DNA of 61,050 nucleotides. Origin: Rhodobacterales bacterium. Its GTDB lineage: Bacteria; Pseudomonadota; Alphaproteobacteria; Rhodobacterales; Rhodobacteraceae. The stretch covers positions 1 through 61,050 of the forward strand of contig PDOZ01000035.1 of the NCBI GenBank assembly GCA_002747325.1, written 5' to 3'. Under the pieces are notes generated by a model. That model was given only the letters and a program-made list of their open reading frames with translations. It had not been told where the DNA came from and searched no databases. The translations under genes and the position numbers were made by a program. Positions 24,349-34,066 of the stretch are shown in pieces (position 1 is the stretch's first letter; every line of letters starts with the position of its first letter).

Positions 24349-26016
24349 TTATTGCCCCTCGCCCGCCAGCAGCAGGGCCGAAACCGGGGCCAGCGAGACC
24401 CGTTGCGCCCGGCTGCCCAGCGACCATTCGAGCAGCGCCTGTAGCGACACCGCCCGCGTGCGCGCGACCACGATCACCCCGTCCTGATTGCCCGCCCGGA
24501 AGGCCGCGTTGTCAAGGAAGCGGCGCATGACGCGCCCGTCCTGCCCCTCGCTGTCCAGGTCGCGAAACACCAGCCCCGCCTTGATCCCGCGCGCAATCGC
24601 CGTCTTGTGGCCGGTATTCAGCCCGGCAGGGAAGGTGACAAGCCCGTGCCCGGTTTCCGCCAGCATATCCGCCAGTTGTGCCGCCCCGTCGCGGGCGGTC
24701 TGGAAGCCCGACGCCTCATCGACCAGCACCCCCGCCGCCTTGGCAAACAGCCCGCCATAGGCCTCGACGGCAACCGCCACGTCAGAGGCGGTGGCTTCAG
24801 CCGGCAAGGGCAGCATCGCCAGCACTTCCGCGCCGTTTTCGATATAAAAATCAATGGCCTGCGCCGCGTCGGACCCCGAGACATCCACCGCCACCGAGAT
24901 CGGGAACGGCAGTTTGGAAATGTCGCCAAGCGCGCTGCGATCGCCGCCCGCGTCGATCAGCAGGAAGGCGAGCTTCGGCCGGTCGTCGGCGCCCTCATAT
25001 TCCAGCCCGTTAGCGACCAGCGCCGGGGTGCCGGTCGGGGCGGCTTCCGGCGTGTCGCCAATGCTGGGCAGGCGGTTGACGATGGGTTTGGTGGCCGGTT
25101 CCGTCGCTTCCGCCATCTCCTCCGACGGGGCCTCTTCTTCGACCACGATTTCCGGCACTTCCGTCCCCGGTTTCGGCGTCACCGGCACCGCGTTGAGCCG
25201 CGCCAGCCCCGGCGCAGGTTCCGGCTTCGGCTCCGCTTCGACGACCACGTTGGGAATTGGTTTGGGCTGCGCCGGCGGCTCTTTCGCCTCCTCGTCCACC
25301 GCTTCCTCAACCGGCGCGGGAACGGGTTGCGGCGCAGGCGCAGGCGTTGCAACCGGCGCGGGAACGGGTTGCGGCGTCGCGATGGGCGCCGGGGCCGGTT
25401 CCGCTTGCGGCTGTGGCTCCACCGGCGCGGGCACAAGCCCCGATTCCGCTACAGGAGCAGGCGCCGGTTCTGGCGCAGGCTGCGGCGCGGGCGCGGGCGT
25501 CGCAATCGGCGCGGGTTTGGGCGCGGGCTGCGGCGCAGGTGCCAGACCCTGCGAGACCAACGGTTGATCCGGGCTGCGTGCGCCCGCGGGCAAATCCTTG
25601 GGCGGCAAGATCACCGGCGCCCCTTCCGGCGCCGGCGGCGAAGCCGGGACGACGATCATCGTTGCATCGGGTTTAGGCGCGGGCACCGCTTCGGGCTCCG
25701 CCACAGATTCGGGCGCGGCGGCAGGTTCCGGTGTGGCTTCGGGCTGCGCCACGGGTTCCGGTGCGGCAGTGGGTTCCGGTGTGGCTTCGACTTCGGGCGC
25801 GGGCTCCGGTTCAGACTCAGGCTCCGGTTCGGCAACCGGCTCTGCAACAGGTTCCGGGGCAGGCTCCGGGACTGGCTCTGGCGCAGGCACCGCCGCCGCG
25901 ACCTTCTCGCCGCCCTCCAGCATCTCCACCGGCCCCATCAGGAGCGACGCCACCCCCAGACCAAACACGGACACCACCGCCCCGCTCACCAGACCCGAAA
26001 CAAACCCGCGTGCCAT
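24349..26016 (-). CDS. Divergent polysaccharide deacetylase family protein (YibQ-like)
   Basis: A 555-residue protein with an N-terminal membrane anchor (SGLVSGAVVSVFGLGVASLL), about 270 residues of Pro/Ala/Glu-rich low-complexity linker, and a C-terminal NodB-like domain of the divergent deacetylase family (PKLAFLLIDAGGDRSALGDI, then FPISVAVDVSGSDAAQAIDF and GVIVVARTRAVSLQAL). The linker would span the periplasm, so the catalytic domain may act at the cell wall or outer-membrane side. A GGGAGG before the ATG at 26016 decides the start. The unknown envelope gene ending at 23116 begins 87 bp downstream on the same strand. Catalytic activity of this family is uncertain. Confidence 0.85.
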   Translation of the reverse strand: MARGFVSGLVSGAVVSVFGLGVASLLMGPVEMLEGGEKVAAAVPAPEPVPEPAPEPVAEPVAEPEPESEPEPAPEVEATPEPTAAPEPVAQPEATPEPAAAPESVAEPEAVPAPKPDATMIVVPASPPAPEGAPVILPPKDLPAGARSPDQPLVSQGLAPAPQPAPKPAPIATPAPAPQPAPEPAPAPVAESGLVPAPVEPQPQAEPAPAPIATPQPVPAPVATPAPAPQPVPAPVEEAVDEEAKEPPAQPKPIPNVVVEAEPKPEPAPGLARLNAVPVTPKPGTEVPEIVVEEEAPSEEMAEATEPATKPIVNRLPSIGDTPEAAPTGTPALVANGLEYEGADDRPKLAFLLIDAGGDRSALGDISKLPFPISVAVDVSGSDAAQAIDFYIENGAEVLAMLPLPAEATASDVAVAVEAYGGLFAKAAGVLVDEASGFQTARDGAAQLADMLAETGHGLVTFPAGLNTGHKTAIARGIKAGLVFRDLDSEGQDGRVMRRFLDNAAFRAGNQDGVIVVARTRAVSLQALLEWSLGSRAQRVSLAPVSALLLAGEGQ

Positions 26017-26131
26017 CTGCGCCTCCCACATCTTCTTTCAGACAGGCGCCGGTCACGACTTGACCAGCCCCGCCCCTTACGGCCATGTATAGCGCGAGCC
26101 GCCCCTGTGAACACCCCTTTCGGACCATCCC

Positions 26132-26740
26132 ATGATCCTACTGATAGATAATTACGACAGTTTTACCTATAACCTCGTGCATTACCTTGGCGAATTGGGC
26201 GCCGAATGCCGGGTTATGCGCAACGATGCGTTGAGTGTGGCGGAGGCGATGGCGCTGCGGCCGGACGGTATTTTGCTCTCCCCCGGCCCCTGCGACCCGG
26301 ATCAGGCGGGGATTTGCCTTGACCTCGTCGCTGCGGCGGCGGAAGCGAAACTGCCGCTCTTCGGTGTTTGCCTCGGGCATCAGACCATTGGGCAGGCCTT
26401 TGGCGGCACGGTGGTGCAGGCAGGCGAGATCGTGCATGGCAAGATGGGGCAGATCCAGCACGCAGGCAGCGGCGTTTTCGCGGGCCTGCCCTCGCCGCTT
26501 GAAGGCACCCGCTACCACTCGCTGATCGTGGCGCGCGAGGGGTTGCCGGAGGCGCTGGAGGTAACGGCGTGGCTGGAGGATGGCACCATCATGGGGCTGA
26601 AACACAAGCACCTGCCGATTGAAGGCGTGCAGTTCCACCCCGAAAGCATCCGCTCGCAATACGGGCATGAGATGCTGGGGAATTTCCTGCGCAGCGCGGG
26701 CGTTAAGACAGCGAAAACGGCATTGAGGGAAATAGCATGA
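26132..26740 (+). CDS. trpG: Anthranilate synthase component II (glutamine amidotransferase)
   Basis: Supplies ammonia from glutamine to TrpE in the first step of tryptophan synthesis. The 202-residue product starts [20 protein letters not shown], has the nucleophile elbow [16 protein letters not shown], and the His-Glu pair in VQFHPESI. It overlaps trpD by four bases (ATGA), indicating coupling. It is divergent from the YibQ-like gene with about 115 bp between starts. It is separated from its partner trpE by trpD and ppiD. Confidence 0.97.
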   Translation: MILLIDNYDSFTYNLVHYLGELGAECRVMRNDALSVAEAMALRPDGILLSPGPCDPDQAGICLDLVAAAAEAKLPLFGVCLGHQTIGQAFGGTVVQAGEIVHGKMGQIQHAGSGVFAGLPSPLEGTRYHSLIVAREGLPEALEVTAWLEDGTIMGLKHKHLPIEGVQFHPESIRSQYGHEMLGNFLRSAGVKTAKTALREIA

Positions 26741-27753
26741 GCGAAGCACTCAAACCCCTGATCGAAGCGGCAGCGGAGCGAACGCTGACCCGCGCCGAGG
26801 CGGAAACGGCTTTCGCCATCCTGTTTGACGGCGAGGCGACCAATGCGCAGATCGGCGGGTTGCTGATGGCGCTGCGCACGCGGGGGGAAAGCGTGGCGGA
26901 ATACACCGCCGCCGCCAGCGTGATGCGCCGCGCATGTCTGCCGGTTCAGGCGCCCGCAGGCGCGATGGACATCGTCGGCACCGGCGGCGACGGCAAGGGC
27001 ACGCTCAACATCTCCACCGCCACCGCCTTCGTCGTCGCGGGCGCGGGCGTGCCGGTAGCCAAACACGGCAACCGCAACCTGTCGTCGCAATCCGGCGCGG
27101 CGGATGCGCTGGGGCAGATGGGGGTGAATGTGATGGCGGGCGTGGAGGCGATTGAGGCGGCGCTGGCCGAGGTCGGCATCGCCTTCATCATGGCCCCACT
27201 GCACCACCCGGCGATCCGGCACGTCATGGGCGCGCGCCGCGAATTGGGCACCCGCACCATTTTCAACATCTTAGGCCCGCTGACCAACCCGGCGGGGGTC
27301 AAACGCCAACTGACCGGCGCCTTCGCCCGCCCCCTGATCCGTCCGATGGCCGAAACGCTGGGCGCATTGGGCAGCGAAAAGGCGTGGCTGGTGCATGGCT
27401 CAGACGGCACGGACGAGTTGGCCATTTCCGGGGTGAGCTGGGTCGCGGCGCTTGAGGGCGGCGAGGTGCGCGAATTTGAGCTGCACCCGGAGGAAGCGGG
27501 CCTGCCCGAACACCCGTTCGAAGCCATTCTCGGGGGCACGCCGGAACATAACGGCCACGCCTTCAAAGCCCTGCTGGCCGGGGAAAAATCCGCCTATCGC
27601 GACGCGGTGCTGCTCAACGCCGCCGCGGCGCTGGTGGTGGCGGACAAGGCGGAGGATCTGAAAACCGGCGTCGCATTGGCCGCCGAGGCCATCGACAGCG
27701 GCGCGGCTTTGGGCAAAATCCAAGCGCTGGCGAAAATCACCCACGCCGCATAA
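26737..27753 (+). CDS. trpD: Anthranilate phosphoribosyltransferase
   Basis: Transfers phosphoribose from PRPP to anthranilate. The 338-residue product has the family signature [40 protein letters not shown] and [11 protein letters not shown]. The ATG overlaps the trpG stop by four bases. In many Rhodobacterales trpC follows trpD; here the next gene is ppiD, 64 bp downstream, and trpC is not in the window. Confidence 0.97.
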   Translation: MSEALKPLIEAAAERTLTRAEAETAFAILFDGEATNAQIGGLLMALRTRGESVAEYTAAASVMRRACLPVQAPAGAMDIVGTGGDGKGTLNISTATAFVVAGAGVPVAKHGNRNLSSQSGAADALGQMGVNVMAGVEAIEAALAEVGIAFIMAPLHHPAIRHVMGARRELGTRTIFNILGPLTNPAGVKRQLTGAFARPLIRPMAETLGALGSEKAWLVHGSDGTDELAISGVSWVAALEGGEVREFELHPEEAGLPEHPFEAILGGTPEHNGHAFKALLAGEKSAYRDAVLLNAAAALVVADKAEDLKTGVALAAEAIDSGAALGKIQALAKITHAA

Positions 27754-27817
27754 CCGCTTGGCAACCCCCGCCCAACGTCCTACAAAGCCCCGGACCGTAA
27801 GGACAGGGATTTGAGGC

Positions 27818-29656
27818 ATGGGCAATAACAAAATCGCGCGCGCATTCGTGTGGATCATCATGGCACTGGTGCTGGTGGGGCTGATCGGCTTCGGCTCCTT
27901 CAACTTCGGCGGCTCCGGCCATTCCATCGGCAAGGTGGGCGACACGGATATTTCCGCCGACCGTTATTATCAGAACATGCGAAACGCGCTCAATGCGGGC
28001 GGCGAAAACGGGCAGCGCATCCCCTTCTCGCTGGCGAAAATGGCGGGTCTGGACCAGCAGATCCTCGAACAGGTGATCCGCGAGGCCGCTTTCTCGGACG
28101 CGGCGGCGAAAGCGGGCATCTCCGTTGGCGATGCGGCCGTGGCCGAACGCCTGCGCGCCATTCCCGCCTTCAACGGCACCAAGGGCAGTTTCGACGCCGA
28201 GACCTACGCTTTTGTCCTCGAACAATCCGGCCTGCGCGCGGCGGATTTTGAAGCTGACCTGCGCACCGACATTTCCCGCTCCATCCTCGAAGGCGCAGTG
28301 ACCGCTGGCATCACCCCGCCCGCCGCCTTCAGCGAAACGATCTACAGCTGGGCCCGCGAGCGGCGCGACTTTAGCTGGGTCGCCGTGAACGCTCTCGCGC
28401 TCGACGCCCCGGTCGGCACCCCGGAGGCGGGCGCGCTGGAAGCCTTTTACGCCGCCAACCCGGAAGCCTTCACCACGCCGGAGCTGAAAAAACTCACCTA
28501 TATCTGGCTCGACCCGGAAGCGGAAATCACCCGCATCGAAATCAGCGACGAACAGTTGCGCGACAGCTATGAGGCGCGCCGCGACGAGTTTCAGGTGCCC
28601 GAGCGCCGCCTTGTGGAGCGGCTGATTTTCGACGATCGCGGCACCGCTCAAGCCGCTGCCGACGCCATTGCCGCCGGAGACCTGAGCTTCGAACAGGTGG
28701 TGGAAGCGCGCGGCTTTGCGCTGGCCGATACCGATCTGGGCGACGTGACCGAAGCCGATCTCGGCGCGGCGGGTGCGGCGGTTTTCGCCCTGACCGAGCC
28801 GGGCATCACCGGCCCGCTCGACAGCACCTTCGGCCCGGCCCTGTTCCGCGTCAACGCCATTCTGGCGCCGCAAATCACCTCCTTTGAGGACGCCCGCGAC
28901 ACGCTGCACGGCGACCTCGCCGCAGACGCCGCCCGGCGCGCGGTGGCCGACAAGATGATCGACCTCGACGACGCGCTGGCCGGCGGAGCGGAACTGGAAG
29001 ATCTGGTGTCGGAATTTGGCGTCAGCCTCGGCACGCTCGACTGGAGCGGTGCCTCTGACGCCCCCATCGCGGGCTATGAAGCCTTCCGCGCCGCCGCCGA
29101 TGCGGTCAGCGAGGCGGACTTCCCGGAAATGGCCGAACTGGACGATGGCGGCATTTTCGCCCTGCGCCTTGATGCGGTGCAGGCGCCGGAACTCCAGCCG
29201 CTCGACGCGGTGCGCGAAGAGGCCACCGCCCTGTGGCGCGCAGAGGAAACCCAACGCCAAGTGCTTGCCAAAGCAGAAGAAATCGCGGCCACGCTCAATG
29301 CAGGCGGCGCGCTGCCGGAAGGGCTGGGCCCGGAGAAATTCGAGATCGAACAGCCGCGCACCGGCTTCGTCGAGGGCCTGTCCCCCGCCGTTTTCGAAGC
29401 GCTGTTCGCCGCCGAGACCGGCCAGTGGACCTCGATCGCCACCCGTGAAGGCGCGGTGCTGTTCAAGGTCGCGACCGTCCGCGCGCCGGAAACCGCCAGC
29501 GAGGAAGCCAAAGCCGCCATCGACGGGCTGTCCGGCTATTACGCGCAGGAATTGCAGGTCGAATTGCAAACCGCCATGGGCCGCGCCATTGAAGCGGAGG
29601 CGGGCATTTCCATCGACACCGGCATGGTCAACGCCATCAACGCGCAGCTGCAATAA
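27818..29656 (+). CDS. ppiD: Peptidyl-prolyl isomerase, PpiD-like (SurA N-terminal domain)
   Basis: A 612-residue membrane-anchored periplasmic folding factor. The N-terminus has a single transmembrane helix (VWIIMALVLVGLIGFGSFNF), then a SurA-like chaperone region (VGDTDISADRYYQNMRNALN, then EQVIREAAFSDAAAKAGISV), a central parvulin-like region around residues 240-350 (ERRLVERLIFDDRGTAQAAA), and a second helical region. Parvulin active-site residues are not clearly conserved, as is common for PpiD. It overlaps trpE by one base (TAATG), so trpE translation probably depends on it. Adjacency with trpE is common in Rhodobacterales. Confidence 0.93.
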   Translation: MGNNKIARAFVWIIMALVLVGLIGFGSFNFGGSGHSIGKVGDTDISADRYYQNMRNALNAGGENGQRIPFSLAKMAGLDQQILEQVIREAAFSDAAAKAGISVGDAAVAERLRAIPAFNGTKGSFDAETYAFVLEQSGLRAADFEADLRTDISRSILEGAVTAGITPPAAFSETIYSWARERRDFSWVAVNALALDAPVGTPEAGALEAFYAANPEAFTTPELKKLTYIWLDPEAEITRIEISDEQLRDSYEARRDEFQVPERRLVERLIFDDRGTAQAAADAIAAGDLSFEQVVEARGFALADTDLGDVTEADLGAAGAAVFALTEPGITGPLDSTFGPALFRVNAILAPQITSFEDARDTLHGDLAADAARRAVADKMIDLDDALAGGAELEDLVSEFGVSLGTLDWSGASDAPIAGYEAFRAAADAVSEADFPEMAELDDGGIFALRLDAVQAPELQPLDAVREEATALWRAEETQRQVLAKAEEIAATLNAGGALPEGLGPEKFEIEQPRTGFVEGLSPAVFEALFAAETGQWTSIATREGAVLFKVATVRAPETASEEAKAAIDGLSGYYAQELQVELQTAMGRAIEAEAGISIDTGMVNAINAQLQ

Positions 29657-31164
29657 TGGCGCTGTTTCCGGCGTATAGCGCCTTTGAGGCGGGCTGGCAG
29701 GCGGGCGAGAATCAGCTGGTCTATACCCGCCTCGCCGCCGATCTCGACACGCCGGTTTCGCTGATGCTGAAACTCGCTGGAGCGCGCACGGACAGCTTCA
29801 TGCTCGAAAGCGTCACCGGCGGCGAAGTGCGCGGGCGCTATTCCATTATCGGCATGAAACCGGACCTGATCTGGGAATGCCGGGGCACAGAGGCGCGGGT
29901 CAACCGGCAGGCGCGCTTCGACCCGGAGGCGTTCGAGCCGATGGCAGGCAACCCGCTCGACACTTTCCGCGCCATTCTGGACGAAAGCCGCATTACCCTG
30001 CCCGACGACCTCCCCGGCGCGGCGGCGGGACTTTACGGCTATCTCGGCTATGACATGATCCGGCTGGTCGAACACCTGCCCAACGTGAACCCGGACGTGT
30101 TAGGCGTGCCGGATGCGCGGATGATGCGGCCTTCGGTGGTGGCGGTGCTGGACGGGGTCAAGGGCGAGGTGATCCTCGTCGCGCCCGCCTTTCAGAAGAG
30201 CGGCCTGTCGGCACGCGCCGCATACGCGCAGGCCGCCGAACGGGTCATGGACGCGCTGCGCGATCTGGAACGACAGGTCCCGGCGACGCACAACCTCGCC
30301 GATGACGCGGCCCAACCCGGCGAATTGCGCTCCAACTTCACCCCGGAGGGCTACCGAAACGCGGTGAAGAAAGCCAAGCACTACATCGAAAAAGGCGATA
30401 TCTTTCAGGTAGTTCCGAGCCAGCGCTGGATGCAGGATTTTCCCCTGCCCCCCTTCGCGCTCTACCGCGCGCTGCGCCGCACCAACCCCTCGCCCTTCAT
30501 GTTCTTCTTCAACTTCGGCGGTTTTCAGGTCGTCGGCGCCAGCCCGGAAATCCTCGTGCGCGTTTTCGACCGCGAAGTGACCATCCGCCCCATCGCCGGC
30601 ACCCGCCCGCGCGGCGCCACCCCGGAAGAAGACAAGGCGCATGAGGCGGATTTGCTGGCCGATGAGAAGGAACTGGCGGAACACCTGATGCTGCTCGATC
30701 TGGGCCGCAACGACGTCGGCCGGGTGTCGAAAATCGGCACCGTGCGCCCGACGGAGGAATTCATCATCGAGCGCTACAGCCACGTCATGCACATCGTGTC
30801 CAACGTGGTCGGCGAACTGGCCGACGACAAAGACGCGCTCGACGCCTATTTCGCCGGCATGCCCGCAGGCACGGTCTCCGGCGCGCCGAAAGTGCGGGCG
30901 ATGGAAATCATCGACGAGTTGGAGCCGGAAAAACGCGGCATCTATGGCGGCGGACTGGGCTATTTCTCGGCGGGCGGCGACATGGATATGTGCATCGCCC
31001 TACGCACCGCCATCGTAAAAGACGAAAAGCTCTACATTCAGGCAGGCGGCGGCGTGGTCTATGATAGCGACCCGCAAGCGGAATTCGAAGAAACCGTCAA
31101 CAAATCCAAAGCCATCCGCCGCGCCGCCGAAGAAGCCGCGGCCTTTAATACCAGAACGAACTGA
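29656..31164 (+). CDS. trpE: Anthranilate synthase component I
   Basis: Converts chorismate and ammonia to anthranilate with TrpG. The 502-residue product contains the tryptophan-feedback region near the N-terminus (SFMLESVTGGEVRGRYSIIG, with LLES-like sequence), and the chorismate-binding domain (YIEKGDIFQVVPSQRW, PIAGTRPRGATPEED, GAPKVRAMEIIDELEPEKRG). The start codon overlaps the ppiD stop. Downstream lie the 23-bp motif pair and the 35-bp hairpin array, which may end transcription. No trp leader peptide or attenuator is visible before it. Confidence 0.97.
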   Translation: MALFPAYSAFEAGWQAGENQLVYTRLAADLDTPVSLMLKLAGARTDSFMLESVTGGEVRGRYSIIGMKPDLIWECRGTEARVNRQARFDPEAFEPMAGNPLDTFRAILDESRITLPDDLPGAAAGLYGYLGYDMIRLVEHLPNVNPDVLGVPDARMMRPSVVAVLDGVKGEVILVAPAFQKSGLSARAAYAQAAERVMDALRDLERQVPATHNLADDAAQPGELRSNFTPEGYRNAVKKAKHYIEKGDIFQVVPSQRWMQDFPLPPFALYRALRRTNPSPFMFFFNFGGFQVVGASPEILVRVFDREVTIRPIAGTRPRGATPEEDKAHEADLLADEKELAEHLMLLDLGRNDVGRVSKIGTVRPTEEFIIERYSHVMHIVSNVVGELADDKDALDAYFAGMPAGTVSGAPKVRAMEIIDELEPEKRGIYGGGLGYFSAGGDMDMCIALRTAIVKDEKLYIQAGGGVVYDSDPQAEFEETVNKSKAIRRAAEEAAAFNTRTN

Positions 31165-31198
31165 ACACACGCCCCGCAGGAACCGCTATGCCGTGTTG

Positions 31199-31269
31199 TG
31201 AGTATTTAGACTAAGAAGAAGACAACAGGCGGAAAAACAGCCCTTCCTTCTTCTCAGAAAAAATACTCC
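31199..31269. repeat. Inverted pair of the 23-bp intergenic motif, copies 2 and 3
   Basis: Copy 2 (31199-31221) reads TGAGTATTTAGACTAAGAAG and copy 3 (31247-31269) lies in the opposite orientation with small differences. The two can pair as a long imperfect stem around a 25-base loop, directly after trpE. Confidence 0.75.
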
Positions 31270-31273
31270 ACGG

Positions 31274-31452
31274 GGGTCTGGGGGTGTGAAACCCCCAGCT
31301 TATAATGCGGGTCTGGGGGTGTGAAACCCCCAGCTTGTAGTGCGGGTCTGGGGGTGTGAAATCCCCAGCTTACAGTGCGGGTCCGGGGGTGTGAAACCCC
31401 AGTTAAACATGAACTCCGGGGGGCTTGGCCCCCGGCTTGTAAAACGGGTCGG
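31274..31452. repeat. 35-bp tandem hairpin array
   Basis: Four units start at 31274, 31309, 31344 and 31379 with exact 35-bp period, followed by a degenerate fifth. Each unit contains CTGGGGGTGTGAAACCCCCA, a palindrome that folds into a hairpin, then a variable linker (CTTATAATGC, CTTGTAGTGC and similar). The array fills the space between the convergent genes trpE and mltG. Confidence 0.85.
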
Positions 31453-31461
31453 GGAGTTGCT

Positions 31462-32613
31462 CTAATTCCCCGCCCGCTCCGCCTCAATCGCGCGCCAGGC
31501 GGCGACGTTGCGGTTATGCTCGGCGAGGGTTTCGGCGAAAGCGTGACCCCCGGTGCCGTCGGCGACGAAGAACAGGTAGGGCGTGTCGTCCGGGTCGAGT
31601 GCCGCTTCAATTGCTTTTTGCCCTGGATTGGCGATTGGCGTCGGCGGCAAGCCATTGATCACATAGGTATTATAGGGCGTGTTCGAGCGCAGTTCCGACT
31701 GGCGCAAACCGCGGCCCAGAACCCCCTGCCCTCGGGTCAGGCCATAGATCACCGTCGGGTCGGTTTGCAGCCGCATCCCCCGGTTCAGCCGGTTGACAAA
31801 GACGCTCGCCACCTGCCGCCGCTCGGCCGCCACCCCGGTTTCCTTCTCCACGATGGAGGCCATGACCAGCGCCTGTTCCATGTTCTCATAGGGCAGGTCC
31901 GGCGCCCGCGCTTCCCATGCTGCCGCCAGCCGCGTCGCCTGTTTTTCCTGCATCTGCGCCAAAAGCGCGTTCACATCGTCACCGGGGCGCACCTCATAGC
32001 TGTCCGGCGCCAGCATCCCTTCCGGCGGCAGTTCCGCCACGCTCCCGGTAAGGAAATCCGCGCCCTTCAGGCTCTCGACCACCTGCCAGACCGTCACTCC
32101 TTCCGCCATGGCAATGCGGAACCGCGTATCCGGCTCGTCGCGCAGGCGGGTATAGACCTCCGGCAGCGCCTCACCGGGCGCAAATTCGGCGCGGGTCTCG
32201 AAGCGTTGCGTCGCCGGGTCCAATTCGCGCACCTGCATTTCTGCACTCGCAATGCCAATGCGATACACGATTTCCGTGCCGCAACTCGACGCGCCGCCGC
32301 GGGTCACGATATCGACGATCTCCGCCATCGACGCCCCTTCCGGCAGCAAAAACGACCCGGCCTTGAGCTGGCTCGTCTTACCGGAATACTCGACCCCCAT
32401 GCGGAAAATCGCCTCGGAGGACACCGCCCCCTGCGCGCCTAACGCCTTGGAAACGCTGCGAAAGCTCGACCCGCGCTCGACCTTGAGGCAAATCGCCGTT
32501 TCCAGCGGCCCCGCCGCCTGATACTGCTTTTGCCCCCAGGCCACCAGCCCGCCCGCCGCAATCAACAGCAAAACAAACAGCGAAAGCGCCGTCGAGGCAA
32601 TGTTGCGCCACAT
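31462..32613 (-). CDS. mltG: Endolytic transglycosylase MltG
   Basis: Membrane-bound lytic transglycosylase that cuts nascent glycan strands and sets their length. The 383-residue product has an N-terminal transmembrane helix (TALSLFVLLLIAAGGLVAWG) and a YceG domain with the catalytic region ALVMASIVEKETGVAAERRQ, VFVNRLNRGMRLQTDPTVIY and LPPTPIANPGQKAIEAAL. The ATG follows GGGAG. It lies directly after fabF on the same strand (15 bp apart), a conserved pairing in Alphaproteobacteria. Confidence 0.96.
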   Translation of the reverse strand: MWRNIASTALSLFVLLLIAAGGLVAWGQKQYQAAGPLETAICLKVERGSSFRSVSKALGAQGAVSSEAIFRMGVEYSGKTSQLKAGSFLLPEGASMAEIVDIVTRGGASSCGTEIVYRIGIASAEMQVRELDPATQRFETRAEFAPGEALPEVYTRLRDEPDTRFRIAMAEGVTVWQVVESLKGADFLTGSVAELPPEGMLAPDSYEVRPGDDVNALLAQMQEKQATRLAAAWEARAPDLPYENMEQALVMASIVEKETGVAAERRQVASVFVNRLNRGMRLQTDPTVIYGLTRGQGVLGRGLRQSELRSNTPYNTYVINGLPPTPIANPGQKAIEAALDPDDTPYLFFVADGTGGHAFAETLAEHNRNVAAWRAIEAERAGN

Positions 32614-32628
32614 AAGGAAACTCCCGGA

Positions 32629-33894
32629 TTAGTCTTTGAGCTTGCCGACGATCAGACAGGCATTGGTGCCGCCGAACCCGAAGGAGTTGGACAGCGCCAC
32701 GTTGATCTCGCGCTTTTCAGCCGCATTCGCCGCCAAAGACAGCTTCGGCTCCACCGCCGGATTATCGAGATTGATGGTCGGCGGCGCAACCTGATCGCGA
32801 ATGGCGAGGATGGAGAAAATCGCCTCCACCGCCCCCGCCGCGCCGAGCAGGTGCCCGACGGACGACTTGGTCGAAGACATGGTGACATTGGCCGCATGGT
32901 CGCCCATCAGCCGCTCCACCGCCGCCAACTCGATCGTATCCGCCATGGTCGAGGTGCCATGCGCGTTGACGTAATCCACATTCGACGGCGCCAGCCCCGC
33001 GCTGGCCAGTGCCGCTTGCATGGCGCGGTAGCCGCCCTCACCGTCCTCGGAAGGCGCGGTGATATGATAGGCATCACCCGACAGGCCATAGCCCAGCACC
33101 TCGGCATAAATCTTCGCCCCGCGCGCCTTGGCGTGTTCGTATTCTTCCAGCACGACAATGCCCGCACCTTCACCCATGACAAAGCCGTCGCGATCCGCAT
33201 CATAGGGCCGCGAGGCGGTCTCGGGGCTGTCGGCGCGCTTGGTGGACAGGGCTTTACAGGCGTTGAACCCGGCGATGCCCAACTCGCAAATCGCCGCTTC
33301 CGCGCCGCCCGCCACCATCACATCCGCATCGCCATGCGCCACCAGCCGCGCCGCGTCGCCAATGGCGTGGGCGCCGGTGGAACAGGCGGTCACAACCGCA
33401 TGGTTCGGGCCTTTGAAACCATATTTGATCGAAACCTGACCGGAAATCAGGTTGATCAGCGAGCCGGGAATGAAGAACGGCGACACCCGGCGCGGCCCCT
33501 TCTTGTCCATCATCAACACCGTGTCGGCAATGGTCGACAGGCCGCCAATCCCGGAACCGATCATCACGCCGGTGCGTAACCGATCCGCCTCCGCTTCCGG
33601 CTCCCAACCGGCATCCTCAACCGCCATCTGCGCCGCAACCATGCCGTAGAGAATGAACTCGTCAATCTTGCGCCGATCCTTGGCCGGCATCCAGTCATCC
33701 GGGTTGAAGGTGCCATCCGTCCCGTCGCCCAGCGGCACTTCGCAGGCATAGGTCGTCGCCACGCGCGACGCATCAAACCGCGTGATCGGCCCGGCGCCGG
33801 ACTGCCCGTCCAACAGCCGCTTCCAGCTTTCCTCGACCCCGCAAGCCAGCGGAGAAACCATACCCAGTCCAGTAACAACAACCCTGCGCGACAT
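32629..33894 (-). CDS. fabF: Beta-ketoacyl-ACP synthase II
   Basis: Elongates fatty acids by condensing acyl groups with malonyl-ACP. The 421-residue product shows the catalytic cysteine in VTACSTGAHAIGDA and the two histidines in VNAHGTSTMADT and SSVGHLLGAAGA. I chose the ATG at 33894 (MSRRVVVTGLGMVSPLACGV), where the family starts; the open frame to 34128 overlaps the upstream CPBP gene. mltG follows 15 bp downstream. The acpP-fabG-fabD genes lie 1.6 kb upstream on the same strand, with the CPBP and frameshifted genes in between. Confidence 0.97.
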   Translation of the reverse strand: MSRRVVVTGLGMVSPLACGVEESWKRLLDGQSGAGPITRFDASRVATTYACEVPLGDGTDGTFNPDDWMPAKDRRKIDEFILYGMVAAQMAVEDAGWEPEAEADRLRTGVMIGSGIGGLSTIADTVLMMDKKGPRRVSPFFIPGSLINLISGQVSIKYGFKGPNHAVVTACSTGAHAIGDAARLVAHGDADVMVAGGAEAAICELGIAGFNACKALSTKRADSPETASRPYDADRDGFVMGEGAGIVVLEEYEHAKARGAKIYAEVLGYGLSGDAYHITAPSEDGEGGYRAMQAALASAGLAPSNVDYVNAHGTSTMADTIELAAVERLMGDHAANVTMSSTKSSVGHLLGAAGAVEAIFSILAIRDQVAPPTINLDNPAVEPKLSLAANAAEKREINVALSNSFGFGGTNACLIVGKLKD

Positions 33895-34066
33895 GTTCCG
33901 GCCCTTTCTGCCTGCCTCAATTCTGAAGCGAGTGATACCCCGCCGCAGGGTCAGGGGGCAAGCGAGAAAGCACCCCCTCCCCCCAAGCGCAAGCATCCGC
34001 CGCAAGACCCTAGCCACAAACGCAAAACCGCGATACGATCGGCACCACTGCACGGACCGGAAAAAA

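Noticed and set aside
24607..26151. Long plus-strand frame of 514 codons, Arg/Gly-rich
   Set aside because: It is antisense to the YibQ-like deacetylase gene and results from its Pro/Ala/Glu codon repeats.
27737..29653. 638-codon minus-strand frame
   Set aside because: It is antisense to ppiD; its composition is that of a shadow frame in GC-rich DNA.
31274..31452. Possible CRISPR array
   Set aside because: The units are contiguous with a 35-bp period, and the linkers are about 14 bp and similar to each other; there are no unique spacers and no cas genes.
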